Positions 1 to 11,400 of a stretch of 64,000 nt of DNA are shown one piece after another. The first letter of the stretch is position 1, and each line of letters opens with the position of its first letter. The stretch is from Nymphaea colorata (lineage: Eukaryota > Streptophyta > Magnoliopsida > Nymphaeales > Nymphaeaceae), in assembly GCF_008831285.2 (NCBI RefSeq), contig NC_045150.1, positions 1,006,001 to 1,070,000 on the forward strand, given 5' to 3'. The notes beneath the pieces are model-generated. The model was given only the letters and a program-made list of their open reading frames with translations. It did not search any database and had not been told where the DNA came from. Position numbers and translations under genes: made by a program.

Positions 1-1556
1 TTATGCAGTTATTGGCCCTTGCGTGCTTTGAATTCTGATTGCTTTCATGACAACTTAAGTCCCAGCCTTGATGCCAGACCCACTTGGGGTATTTTCAGTT
101 GTTCTTTTTTCTAGTATATCTGTATATGTGCATGGGTAGCTTTCACCATGTATGTTGTTTTTCTTTTGTTTTACCAGTGCACCTTTTGTTATCGTTAGAA
201 CTATATGATGTGTTTCAGGATATTTCCAGTTTTTAACATAGATTTATGTAAGGGACGTCCTTTCTTGTACATGAGCTATTCAATAAAAAAATTCATATGT
301 TATATTCACATTCTTAATTTTCTTTTGCTGGTTATATGGTTACATTAAGTCATTTAATTACAAAGACCTAGCAGCAAGAAGTGAACAACCAAATTGCTTA
401 CAAACTTAGATTCTTCTGTGTTGATGCCTGACCCTATCTTTGATCAAGTTAGCATTTTTCATATCATACTTCGAAATACATGGACTATGCTGATGGATGG
501 GTATTTAAGTTCCTTGTCAAAACCCTCTTCAACAAGAGCAATTGTAGAATCATGTGGTTCCACATCATGGCTCCGGAAGTCTAAAATAAGATCTCTTATG
601 AAGATCTGTTGCTAGATATGCTCTCGATCTTGCCTCCTACTTCAGTCCTTGCTCAAGTAAGAGACAGTGGCATGATCCATCAAAGTACTGAGTCTGAAAC
701 TGAACAATGTACATTGTCTGATGAATACAAACACCATCCATCAACAAAAAATTGTAGAATTATTTAAGTATTATATTTTCCTTGTGCACAAAGGCATTAT
801 CACGCCCTTGCCAGGCTGTGGTGGAGCAAGTGTTGTGAAGTTTAGGAGTGTGATTAATGAGCTAAAAGGCTCCAATACTATGTGGAGATGAGGGGGCTTA
901 TGCCAAACCTGAACCCTATCTATCATCATACAAGTTGTTCTTTTGAAAGATTGTATTCTCTTCTCAGATATGTAGTCAATTAATCCACCAAAACCAACCA
1001 AATGGGAACACATTATTCTTATAGAGTAAACGAAAATGTGTTTCCACATTTTAATTTGAAACAAAATTGCTAAGGGGAAGAAAGGTTCCTTTTGGCAGGT
1101 ATTCCTTTGGTGGAGTCAGGCTGGGGCTTGCAGTCTAGAAGATTAGAGCTTGTGACTATGAGCTACAGCATTGGGGCTTTGAATCCCTCCTTGCCCACAA
1201 CTGGCCTCAAGTGGGAATCCCCTTTCCTTTCCTTTATTGCCGAAGGGTAGCAAATCATGGGCAGGATAATAGATGTAGAAAGCCTTTGAAAAATAAGGGG
1301 TACTCAAAATTTTCTTCAATCAGATTCGATCTTGTGCTCACCTTGATCATTGACCACTAGTGGAAACCTTTCTTGAGAAAGAGGTCAATTCCATATGAGT
1401 TTCCTAGATTGACTCTTTTTCAAAGTCCTCCACTTCAAGCCCTTTGGCATCTTATACATATTGCATTCTGTTTGTTCCAGCATATAATATGGAAGCATAT
1501 GGGAGTCAGCATCGTCTTAGCCACCTAAATTGCAACTTTACCACTCCACCAAAACT

Positions 1557-1751
1557 TCAATTCCTGAACCCGACCTTGCCAAGGGACTTTCCTTTTGCCA
1601 AATTTCTAACTATCCAGTCCCAAATTCTCCTGGAAATTCTGCAACTAAATGATAGATGATGAATTGATTCCTGTTCCTGGCATAAAAAAAAACGGCTGTT
1701 AGGGAATTGAAAACCCAAGCGTTTAAGTCTATCCTGCATGGTTTTCACACA
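1557..1751 (-). mobile_element. LINE (non-LTR retrotransposon) remnant, zf-RVT domain
   Basis: The minus-strand translation contains DRLKRLGF, then a CQEQESIHHLSFSC block and SRRIWDWI. This is the pattern of the zinc-binding region (zf-RVT) found at the C-terminus of plant LINE reverse transcriptases. The cysteines and histidines spaced as C-x-many-HL-x-FSC are visible. Further into the minus strand, below 1557, a weak continuation (ICWNKQNA, compare the usual W-x-R-N-x-R) suggests that the remnant extends to about 1450, broken by stops. It is a short, dead 3' fragment. No reverse transcriptase motifs are present in the window. Confidence 0.6.
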
Positions 1752-2036
1752 TTATATAAAGCATCCAAAAATATCTCATCAGAGCTTTAGAGTACCAAGC
1801 TTCCTCTAGTTCTTCTTTCTCTCCACCTCTTCCTCTTCCAAATCTCCTTGCTTACCAATGGATTTTTTTCCCCTTCCATCCATACTAGCTGGTCCGGGTC
1901 TTCCATCCTAGTTCCAAGACTGAGTCTCACCGTTTGTGCCACCGGACCTATGGAGTAATTGGGATTTGCCATAATTTGTGCAATTGAGCTCCTAATTGTC
2001 CTATGAATTTGGCTAAGGACTTTGCTATCTCCATGG

Positions 2037-2040
<4 letters not shown>

Positions 2041-2097
<57 letters not shown>
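2041..2097. repeat. (GA)n microsatellite, 57 bp
   Basis: An uninterrupted GA dinucleotide run of about 28 units, seen directly. On the other strand it gives a poly-Ser-Leu pseudo-frame that is not a gene. Confidence 0.97.
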
Positions 2098-2102
<5 letters not shown>

Positions 2103-2437
2103 GTCAACACTGCTGGAGGTGAATAGTTGCTGACCAGCTAAAATTTAGAAAGGCATCAAAAAGAGCCATAAATTGTTGCTGACGCCACTACTGCACCATA
2201 AACCTCACTAATAACAATGTAGTGACTTTTTATAGTGACAAAGTTTACATTTGTGTGTGTGTGTGTGTATAGATATAGATATATATATAATTTTTGGCCT
2301 TAAATCTTGTTTTTCTTTTTTATTTATTGAAAATATTACAGTCATTGCTTGATGCCTTCGTCCAAGTGCATTTTGCTATGTAACTAACTTTTTCTTTCTA
2401 TAGCACTAAATTTAACAAAAATCCATTGTTGTCTCAG

Positions 2438-5400
2438 ACTTCCACATTGGAGCAAGAAGCTTATCCAGTATTAGATGAGCTAACATGTAAGATCAGTACA
2501 CTTAACCTGGAGCGAGTTAGACAGATCAAAAGTCGTTTAGTTGCCATATCTGGTCGTGTGCAGAAGGTAGGTTGAAATTCCAAATCATCCTTTACTGTGC
2601 AGAAGAATATCATAGATGGCTTCTATGGCAACAGTGTGTTGACTAGGTTTTATAGTACTTCATGTATTGAAAGGCTTCAGAACTTTACATTTTCCTGTAG
2701 AAAGTTGAGCATTGTTTCTAATAAATAGGGAAAATTTGAAAGACAATAGTTTTTGTCATCCTGATATTGTTCTTGGGAATTTCTTAAGAAGGTTCTCTCA
2801 GAAGCTGTTTTAAAGATTTTGTGTTCCTCAAGAAAATCATGGCAATCCGAGAAAATTTTAAAATTTGTGTAGAGGATGACATATGAAATTATGAATTTCC
2901 TACTATTTCTCTTACAAACCACTTACAAACATTTGTAAAAGTTTCCTTGAAATTGTAAAACAAGCAAAAAAATTGTATGCCCTTAAAGAATACATTTTCA
3001 GAAAAAAGTAAAATGTCATGAAATCTCACATTAATGTCACAAATTATTTTCCGGCAAGATTGTTAAAACATCATGAGATTTTGTCAATGTTATTGGCTGG
3101 ATTCAGATGCCAAAAATATCACAATATTTTCAACATAGTGGCAATATTTGTGACTGGTTTTTATATTTTGAAAACATTGGACCTCTTTTGCCTCTGATAG
3201 ACATATGTGTCTAATGAATAATTTAAATTTCTTTGCATGTTTAATTAGGTCAGGGATGAGCTTGAGCATTTATTGGATGATGATACACATATGGCTGAGA
3301 TGTATCTGACCAACAAGGCCATTCATCAAGAAGTTGATGAGACCTCAAATGATGACCTAGAGAATGATGGACATTCTCTCGATAATGAAAGGCAAGAATT
3401 TGTATCACCGCTTCTACACGTGCAGTTCAGAAAGCTTTTTCATCTTAATGAGTTTCTTTTTCAAGTGTCTCATGCTTAAACCATCTTTTAAGCTACGCGG
3501 CAACAAATTGATGCACATAAAAAGGCACCATTGATAACAACATCGAACAAATTACATGTTACAGGCATCCTCTAGGATCTATAAAATGAACTGATAGATG
3601 ATGAAAATACCCTTAGGACATGACACTCAAGGTTTGAGTTATTTGTATCAAAACTAAAACTACATCAGCCAGTGGAAAACATATGAAATAAAGATTAACT
3701 TAAAAAAAGCCAATATTACCATACAATTTCCTTTTTCCTTTCATTTATTATTTTTCTCTTCCTAAACAGAGCCTTCTTGGGCTCCTGCAAGCTCTTAAGG
3801 TATTAATTAACACATGGTTTCAGTAGAACCTGCAATTAAAATTGCCTTTTACTGTTTTTACTTGTTGGATGATGTGCTTTGTATCACTATGACTGACTGC
3901 AGGGATCAAGATCCTAATAGCACCAACGACGAGATGAGAAACATCAATGAAAGCTCAAGTGTTACTAAGCTTCAAATTGAGGAATTAGAGATGCTTTTGG
4001 AAGCTTACTTCGTGCAAATAGATGGCACCTTAAACAAATTATCGGTGGTAGACTTTGATTTCTTAGTAGTGACCAATTCCTTTAAATTTATTTAGTTATT
4101 TGTTTGCTGACATTTGCTTAGCTGGTTTCTGATCCACTAAGACCAGATGAAATCAATGTTAGATCCTTCTAATGCATGTGCTAAAGATTATAAAATTGTT
4201 GTTATCTTTTAATTCCCAAGTGTCTTTTGGATGTTTGATTTTTATCAAACACTTAAATTCTAGAGAAAAGGAAAGGTCATAAACAATTCAGCCAGTTAGA
4301 ATCTGAACACAACAAGACCAAAGAGAAGGCTCCCAAACACTACTGCTGAAGGACCATAAACAATAGAGATGTATTCTGTGTTTTAAGCCTAAGCGGCTAG
4401 TCAGCTGCCTGGTTGTGTTAGTTGGTAGCCCAACAACTAGTTCCTGCCTTCCTGGCCATGGACCATGCACTAGTTGACCGACTGGGTCATTAACACAAAC
4501 TAGTTGTTTGAAAGGTTAGTAGATTTTTGAACAGTCATACATTAGGTTAGTCTGTTAAGTGTTAAGATAAGTTTTCTTTTCTTATGAGTAAATCTAGTAT
4601 ATACATGTGTGTGTGTGTCTGTGAGCTTTGTCACATGGGTACTTTGTTTGGGTGAGGTACCCGTGTCGACACGGGTACGGGTATGGCCTTGGACTCGACC
4701 CAAACATGATCAAACCTGTGTCAGGTGCAGTCAAATGCACCCATGATCGTATCCATCCTTTTTGGACTCGGTCAAAGTTGACCAAGTTCATTTTTGTCCA
4801 CTAATTAGGTTTTCTTTTAAACCATCGTGTATATACAATGGAAATGAAGTGCCCTTGACAGACATTAAAGGGGGGTTGTTCATGTTCTATGTGGTCCAGT
4901 GAGATTTTCCATTAACAGGCAATCTTCCAATGACTTAGTTTTCTTTAATAGAACTTTCTATATTGTTTTGTTTGTTTAAAATCTTATTTTTGTTCATATA
5001 TGTGTGTGTGTGTGTGTATACATGGTCATATGTCCCCATACCCAATTTTTTTTGAAAGTGCTTTCCAATTGTACCTGCACCTATGTGACAGTTACAGAGA
5101 GAGAGTAGTGCTTACAGCTACGAGGAATTCAATCCGCATGACCAAGACCTGTAAAATACTTATGAAGAAAGTGTGTTGTCTCCTTTTGAGCCCACAACCA
5201 CCTATCTCTCCTTGGCAGGCTTCATAACGAATTAGTCAAACAAGAGCTGATGGTTGAAGTCACAACATGCTGGTGCTTATATTTTCAATGCCGATATTCA
5301 AGGGGTCATTATATATTATATGATCTCTGTTGATTCTGTTTTAATCAACTGAATTGGACTGAGTAGTCTTTGTAGGAACTTGACTGACTTGTGCCCCATT

Positions 5401-8400
5401 TTTTATTTTATAACATAGGATATAATGTACAGAAGAGAAATACTTCTGATGGATGCTTATTACTGGAACTTTTCAATGGAAAAATGAGCATGACTGTGCT
5501 TTAATGCAAGAACACCAATATCCCATTGATTGCTGCTAGAAGAGAGAATCCTACTAACATATAAAATCTTTTACTCAAGGAACAGCTACTACAGCCTCAC
5601 TTTTTCAAGGGGCATGGAATGTCTTTTGTGGTCTTGTACTTACCTATTCTTCTTAAAATAGATGCCACATATTCTTTTTATGAGTATTAGTATCTCTGTC
5701 CTTGCAGTAACCTTGTCTCTACAAATATTTTTTGTATGAGCACATTATCACCCCTTCCATTTACAGACGTGGAATGGCTACAGATGTGGAAACAAAATAG
5801 AAGATGGTGGGCGTTCTTAAGAGAGGGGTACTGGAAACCATGCCTTATGCCACTATGGGACAGACCACTGGCCTCTATCCAAGTGAAGTTACTGGAGGGC
5901 ATGGCAACGAGCACTCAAAGGCGGAAATGCACCCTCCACGAGTTCTGGTGAAAGCGTGACTTCTAGGGACCTATCAGATCTACCTATGATGCAGGGGAAA
6001 AAAGGCCCAGCATGAAATGCTGGGCCATTCGTGGAAGATCAGAGTACATCGAACCCATATTCCGTCTGACCCGTATGTGTGCTCGGATGAAGGTTGCTAC
6101 AGGTGTCATAGCCGAATACAAAAGGTGGGGAGAGGACGAAATCATCCCCCCAAACACCCACGAAGCCCCTGCAGAGCTCGCTCCTTATCCGGTACTTAGT
6201 CGTTGACTATCCAGGGCTTTCCATCTACCTTTCTTCATTGGAGGAGTTTGTTTACCTTTTTGGTATGGTGAACACTAAGAGCACTCTTCACAAGAGGGCT
6301 TTGCTCTGACCTGAATCACTTCATCAGCTTCAGCAATTTGAAGTTGCGATTTTGAAACAAGGGAACTCGCAAAGCGAAGCCATAATGAGTCCTGACCTTT
6401 CAAGAAAGTCCTGACCTTTTCATCACTTTTCCATTAGCAAGAATGACATACAATTTGTTGTATAGTCAGTACTCATGGCATTGGTTGATGGTCAGCACTC
6501 ATTTTGAAGGGCACCTCGCTAGGACTCTGCGGTTCCCCCGTCCCCCTCCGAAACCTGAGGTGGGTCTGACCGGTGCTCGGACCAAAATCCGTTCATCTTT
6601 GAGAGGGCTGACCTTTCAAGAAAGTCCTTTTCTTTCAAGAAATTGCAACCTTTCCTTTCCATCATTTCCTTTCCATGAAGTTGGAAGCACTTTTGCGCGC
6701 ACAACAACCAAACCACTTGACTTCTTCAATCTGTTCTTTCCGGCTGATTCTTCGGGATTGGGCACAGTAGGACTTCTAAAGGCTCATCTTCCGTAGGGGG
6801 TCGATTGAGACGCGGGCATCAAGGTCTGAATGACACTTCCCACAACGCAAGCTGCATTGTTCGCCACCACCCGAGAAGCAAAAGATTCGAGAGTCAAGGC
6901 AGAACTTCTATAAGTGACTTGTCAAGCTTTCTCATGCTTTGCTTCTTGGTTTCGTAGTGCTATATGAGGACTCTTCATTCCTAATGCCTAGCTGCCCTAC
7001 CATACCAAAAAGGTCAGGACTCTTTTGAAACGGTTAGAGCTGATTCTACTCTCACATTTGAAGTATCAAGGACTTCGCAGGCCTTGTTGACGATCAGTTC
7101 CACCTGCTCCACGGTACGGAGCCGAAGAAAGCCCCCCTCCCCTTCGGACTCCATATCTCTTGACTCTATATATGTGGGCACCATAGATGGGAACCAGTGG
7201 TGATGAGTGGAGTGCTGACACATGGAACGAAACGTCGGCTCTCCCAGGGTTGCCTTCCTGGGTCTCGCTGGTGTTGCCTGTAGGTTCACTCTGTAGGAAA
7301 TGCATGGAATAGGAAGTCCACACAGCAAACAAACCGAGGCCCTGGCCGGACTGACCTTTCAATAATGAGTCTTGACCAAAGACGATTCCACAGTTCGAGG
7401 TCGGAATGGGATCGGGTGTTTTCACGTCTCACCGTAGTTAAGGCTGGGCATCGGGCCGGCCCGGCCCGATCCGATAAAAATGTAAAAATCAAAGCCCGGG
7501 ATTAGAAACGGGCCGGCCCGAGACCCGGCCCGTTTATAAATGGGCTGGGCCGAGCTTATGTAATATCGGGCCTCGGGCTTCAATTTATGCCCGAGGCCCG
7601 GCCCGGCCCGATTGTTAACGGGTCGGGCGGGTTGGGCCGGGCTTTGAGGTGGGCTGGGCCGGGCCTTGGGGCGGGTCTGCCTTCTTACTACCATGATACA
7701 TGTCAATCAATATTCATCTTGCAATTCTGCTGGGATCAATCAATAATTCTTATGTTTGGAGAACTTGTAGTGCACGTAAAAGAATATTAGTAGTGCAAAA
7801 GAAATAACTTTTATGTCTGGAGAACTGTGCTGCAAACAAAAGAACATCAGTAGCGCAAAAGCATTAACACTTAATAATTCTTACGCCTGATAATTCTTAC
7901 GCCTGGAGAACTGTCAAACAAAAGAACGCAACCAGGATTGCAATTTGCAAACTTGCAAAGTATTCTTTAGCTGTTGAAAAAGCAAATATCAATTTCTGAA
8001 GTAGATCTGTCCTTGGTGGCTTCTGCTAACACTGACACAATTTCACTTTTACGTGTGCTGGCCATCAAACAGTCATACTCATTTTGCACTATATGATTTC
8101 TTGGGTATATGATTTCTTGGACATTTATGAGCCTAAATGAATTGTTTGCTTAATTCTAGTAATGGAAATGGTTCAGTTTAATGGGACTATGTTGAGACAT
8201 AACCTACGGAGGTAAACAATCTCATATGCAAATAATAGATTAAGCATCAGATAATAAGAGAAGCATGCAATATAAAAGTTTAAACCAAGGGACGTGTTGT
8301 GAGAATTAGGCTGCTCCCTCAGCCATTTTAAGTGGGTGTTTGATATCATGATATGTATAATTGAGATGGACACCTTGTTTCTTAGCATCCTAAAAGTTGA

Positions 8401-11400
8401 AAGAACACGGTGCAGCCTTGAGAGGGTCCACATTTGCTTAAATAATGAACACATGTCCGTTCCACAGAAACATGTAAGGGAAGCTGGGAAGGGAGAAGCA
8501 GCAGATAATTGTGAAGCACATGCAAATGGATGTAAGAAGCATCTTGGAAATGGTGTAAGACCAACATTCCCCAACAATCACAGTATGCTCGAAGTATAAG
8601 GAAGAAAAAAATGATGCGAAACAGGGAAATGAGACGGACAGGGAGAAACTAGAAAGGGGAAAAGGAAAAGTGGCGCACCTGCAAGAGGACGGATGGGGAG
8701 ATAGCAGATGGGCGATGGCCGACTGGGATAACCGGAGGAGGCAGCTGATGGGATACAGGGACAGCGACGGCGACGATCGACTGGGAGCACAGGAAGAGGC
8801 AGCCGATGGGCGACGGCGACGAAGAGGCACTGCCGATGGACGATGGGCCACGAAGAGGCAGCCGATGGGCGACGGCGACGAAGAGGCACTGCCGATGGAC
8901 GATGGGCCACGAAGAGGCAGCCGATGGGCGAGTTGACGAAGAGGCAGGCAACGAAGAGGCAGCCGATGGGCGAGTCGACGTAGAGGCATTCTCGACGGGG
9001 AGAAACAGGGAGAAATAGGAAGTATCATTAATTCATTATCAACGTCATTAAACCCTAAGTTCATTTTTCAGAAAAAAAACAAATGTCAGGCTTCTCGGGC
9101 GCAGGAGGAAGAAATGCAAATAATAGATTAAGCTGCTGGCCCGAGCCTGACCCATTAATTACCAGGCCGGGCCGAGCCCAGTAATTAACAGCCCGAAATC
9201 AAATTTGCAAGGCCCGGGCCCGAGTCGGGCCGGGTACCCGGCGGCGGCCCGGCCCGGTGCCTAGGTTTAACCGTAGTGCCCGGTTTGTTTTTCTTTCTGA
9301 TTGATGAACAAGAAGGAAGCTCGCGACTATCCTCGCTTCGCAGCTTGAAAAGTGATGGAAAGGTCAGGACCCATTATGGAAAAGTCAGGATGAACCATAC
9401 CAAAAAGACAACTTTTCCTTTCCATTATCATGGTCAGGGTGAGCTTTTTTCTCGTTGTTGATATCGGCAAGACCTAGCCAGATGATGTCTACTGGCTGGT
9501 TGGTAGTGAGAGGGGAAAAGTCAGGACTAACCATACCAAAAAAGGATAAACGATTTCCGGTCAGGCCTATGAATGGATCCGATCGTGACCATGATAATGG
9601 AAAGGAAAGGTTGTCATCCGCTCCAACGTCATGAGCAAAGCCCACAAAGCACTCGCAAAGTCATGAGCAATCTTTGCGAGGGATCGGGTCAAAAGCAAAA
9701 GTATAGCGCGCAGAGCAGAGCATCAAGTCTTGGCTTGATTAGGACAAGCGCGACCTTTCAAAAAGTCCTGACCTTTTTGGTATGATTCATCCTGACTTTT
9801 CCATAATGAGTCTTGACCTTTCCATCACGGGCGGCGGTGGGCGCAGGAGGAAGAAACCTCCACTCTCCTCTGTCTCACTCAAGTGAATTGGTTTCGAGAG
9901 CATTCCGCTGTTGCGCCGCGGGAAATCCTCCTCTATACAAGTTCTTCTATTCACCATCACCTTTGTTATGATCTTGTAAATGAAGTAGCATATAACACAG
10001 AACGGGAGCAACAAAAAGGAACCTGATGTAGTTAGGTCATTAACATTCAGGGGCAATTCGATGTGCCGTAATTAGAAACTCATGAGGGGGAGCAACTTTG
10101 AATACTGAAAGAAGGGATCAAGGTTTGATGGACAATTTCTTGAAAGAAAAGGACTCGTATTTGTGGCGCAGGTTATAGGAATTTTTGCTCTTTAGCTTCT
10201 AGACCATCCCGTAGATGGGAGCGGTTGAGGGTGATGTCAGAGCCCACATGATAGTGGTGTCCCTCTCTGCGGTTCATCTCTTTCGAAACAAGGAGTTCCT
10301 TGCGGCCATCGGCCTATGTATCCGGGCGCACGCGTAGACTTGAAAGAAAAGGACTTTCTTAAAAGGTTAGGACTCATTATGGAAAAGTCAGGACCGCTTG
10401 ACGAGTTCCCTTAAGAAAGCACTCGCTGACTCATTGCAATTGTATGCCCTTAGTACTCATTTGACCTTATAGAAAGATCATGACTCCTTTCAATCAAGTC
10501 CTGTCCATCACCTTTTTGGTATGGTTAGTCCTGACTTTTCCATAATCAGTCCTAACTGACCTTTCAAAAAAGTCATCACCTTTCAATCAAGTCCTATGCC
10601 ATTCTTGCTAATGGAAAGGTCAGGACTTTCTTGAAAGGTCAAGGCTCGACGAGGGGAGGGGCGGGGGAAGGCGGAGATAGAGCTTTAAAAGTTTCATTGA
10701 AAACGAAGAAGGCCGAGGTACGGAAAGGTGATGGACAGGACTTGATTGAAAGGTGAGGACTAATTGCAATTCAATGCTCTTAGTGTTCACCATACCAAAA
10801 AGAAGGTTTGATGGACAATTTCTTGAAAGAAAAGGACTTTCTTGAAAGGTGAGGACTCATTATGGAAAAGGCTGGAGTCAGAGTTGCCCTCAGTCCCATG
10901 TCTCGTAGACCCGTGCGCAATCAATATGAAAAGCCCGGCGGATCGGTTGAAATCAACACATTCCTTCCTCGTCCTTTAAAAGCTTCTAGCCGGATAGAGG
11001 CCTTTCTGAGGCATATGGGCAATACGCCGGCATAGGCCATGCCAGCTTTGCCAGATTGAAAGAATGCTGTCGTCGATCCATTGATTCTCCAATTGCAGCT
11101 GACTCTTTGAATGAGTTATTCAACATTATCTCGACAGGTTTGAGAGCACCCATCCTGGTTGAATCAACAAAGCATAAACCGCTTTTCTCGCTTGCGAAGT
11201 GAAAAGTTTGATGGTCAATTTCTTGAAAGAAAAAGACTTTCTTGAAAGGTCAGGACTAACCATACCAAAAAGGTGATGGACACCTCCAACTTGAAACAGG
11301 AAGCTTTCTGCTGAACAAAGAACGACCTTTTTGGTATGGTTCATCCTGACTTTTCGATAATGAGTCCTGATCTTTCAAGAAAGTCCTGACCTTTCCATGA

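Larger units (their letters stand above)
1..2437. other. Non-coding left flank, probably intron or 5' part of the MRS2-like gene
   Basis: I find no MRS2-type coding exon here. The exon at 2438 begins in the middle of the conserved domain, so the N-terminal exons lie left of the window or in sequence I cannot recognise. The stretch holds a LINE remnant (1557-1751), a long GA repeat (2041-2097) and a short TG repeat near 2252-2268. A short open frame at 394-615 matches nothing I know. The rest is ordinary AT-rich plant non-coding DNA. Confidence 0.5.
7439..9269. mobile_element. Non-autonomous hAT-like DNA transposon, 1831 bp
   Basis: It is flanked by a perfect 8-bp target duplication ACCGTAGT (7431-7438 and 9270-9277). 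Ends are inverted: TAAGGCTGGGCATCGGGCCG on the left and, read inward from the right, TAAACCTAGGCACCGGGCCG (16 of 20 match). Subterminal DNA on both sides is dense in GGCCCGGCCCG blocks. 8-bp duplications are typical of the hAT superfamily. No transposase frame is present. The element sits inside the mitochondrial-type insert, so it arrived after it. Confidence 0.8.

Noticed and set aside
394-615. Plus-strand frame as an upstream MRS2 exon
   Set aside because: The translation lacks any of the conserved blocks expected before the exon at 2438, and no matching splice phase was found.
1787-2110. Minus-strand frame with a Ser-Leu run
   Set aside because: It is translated from the GA microsatellite.
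4620-4800. CCCGTGTCGACACGGG-containing stretch as a third copy of the CTATGTCACACGG MITE
   Set aside because: It shares short motifs, but the ends and a target duplication cannot be defined.
7014-7425. Overlapping minus-strand frames of 104 and 119 aa in the mitochondrial-type insert
   Set aside because: Neither has a recognisable domain. The DNA is GC-rich organelle-type sequence where chance frames are common.
8438-9064. Long overlapping frames on both strands at 8438-9064
   Set aside because: They come from the 59-bp minisatellite and nearby GC-rich repeats. The products are repetitive Ser/Pro/Arg strings with no domain.
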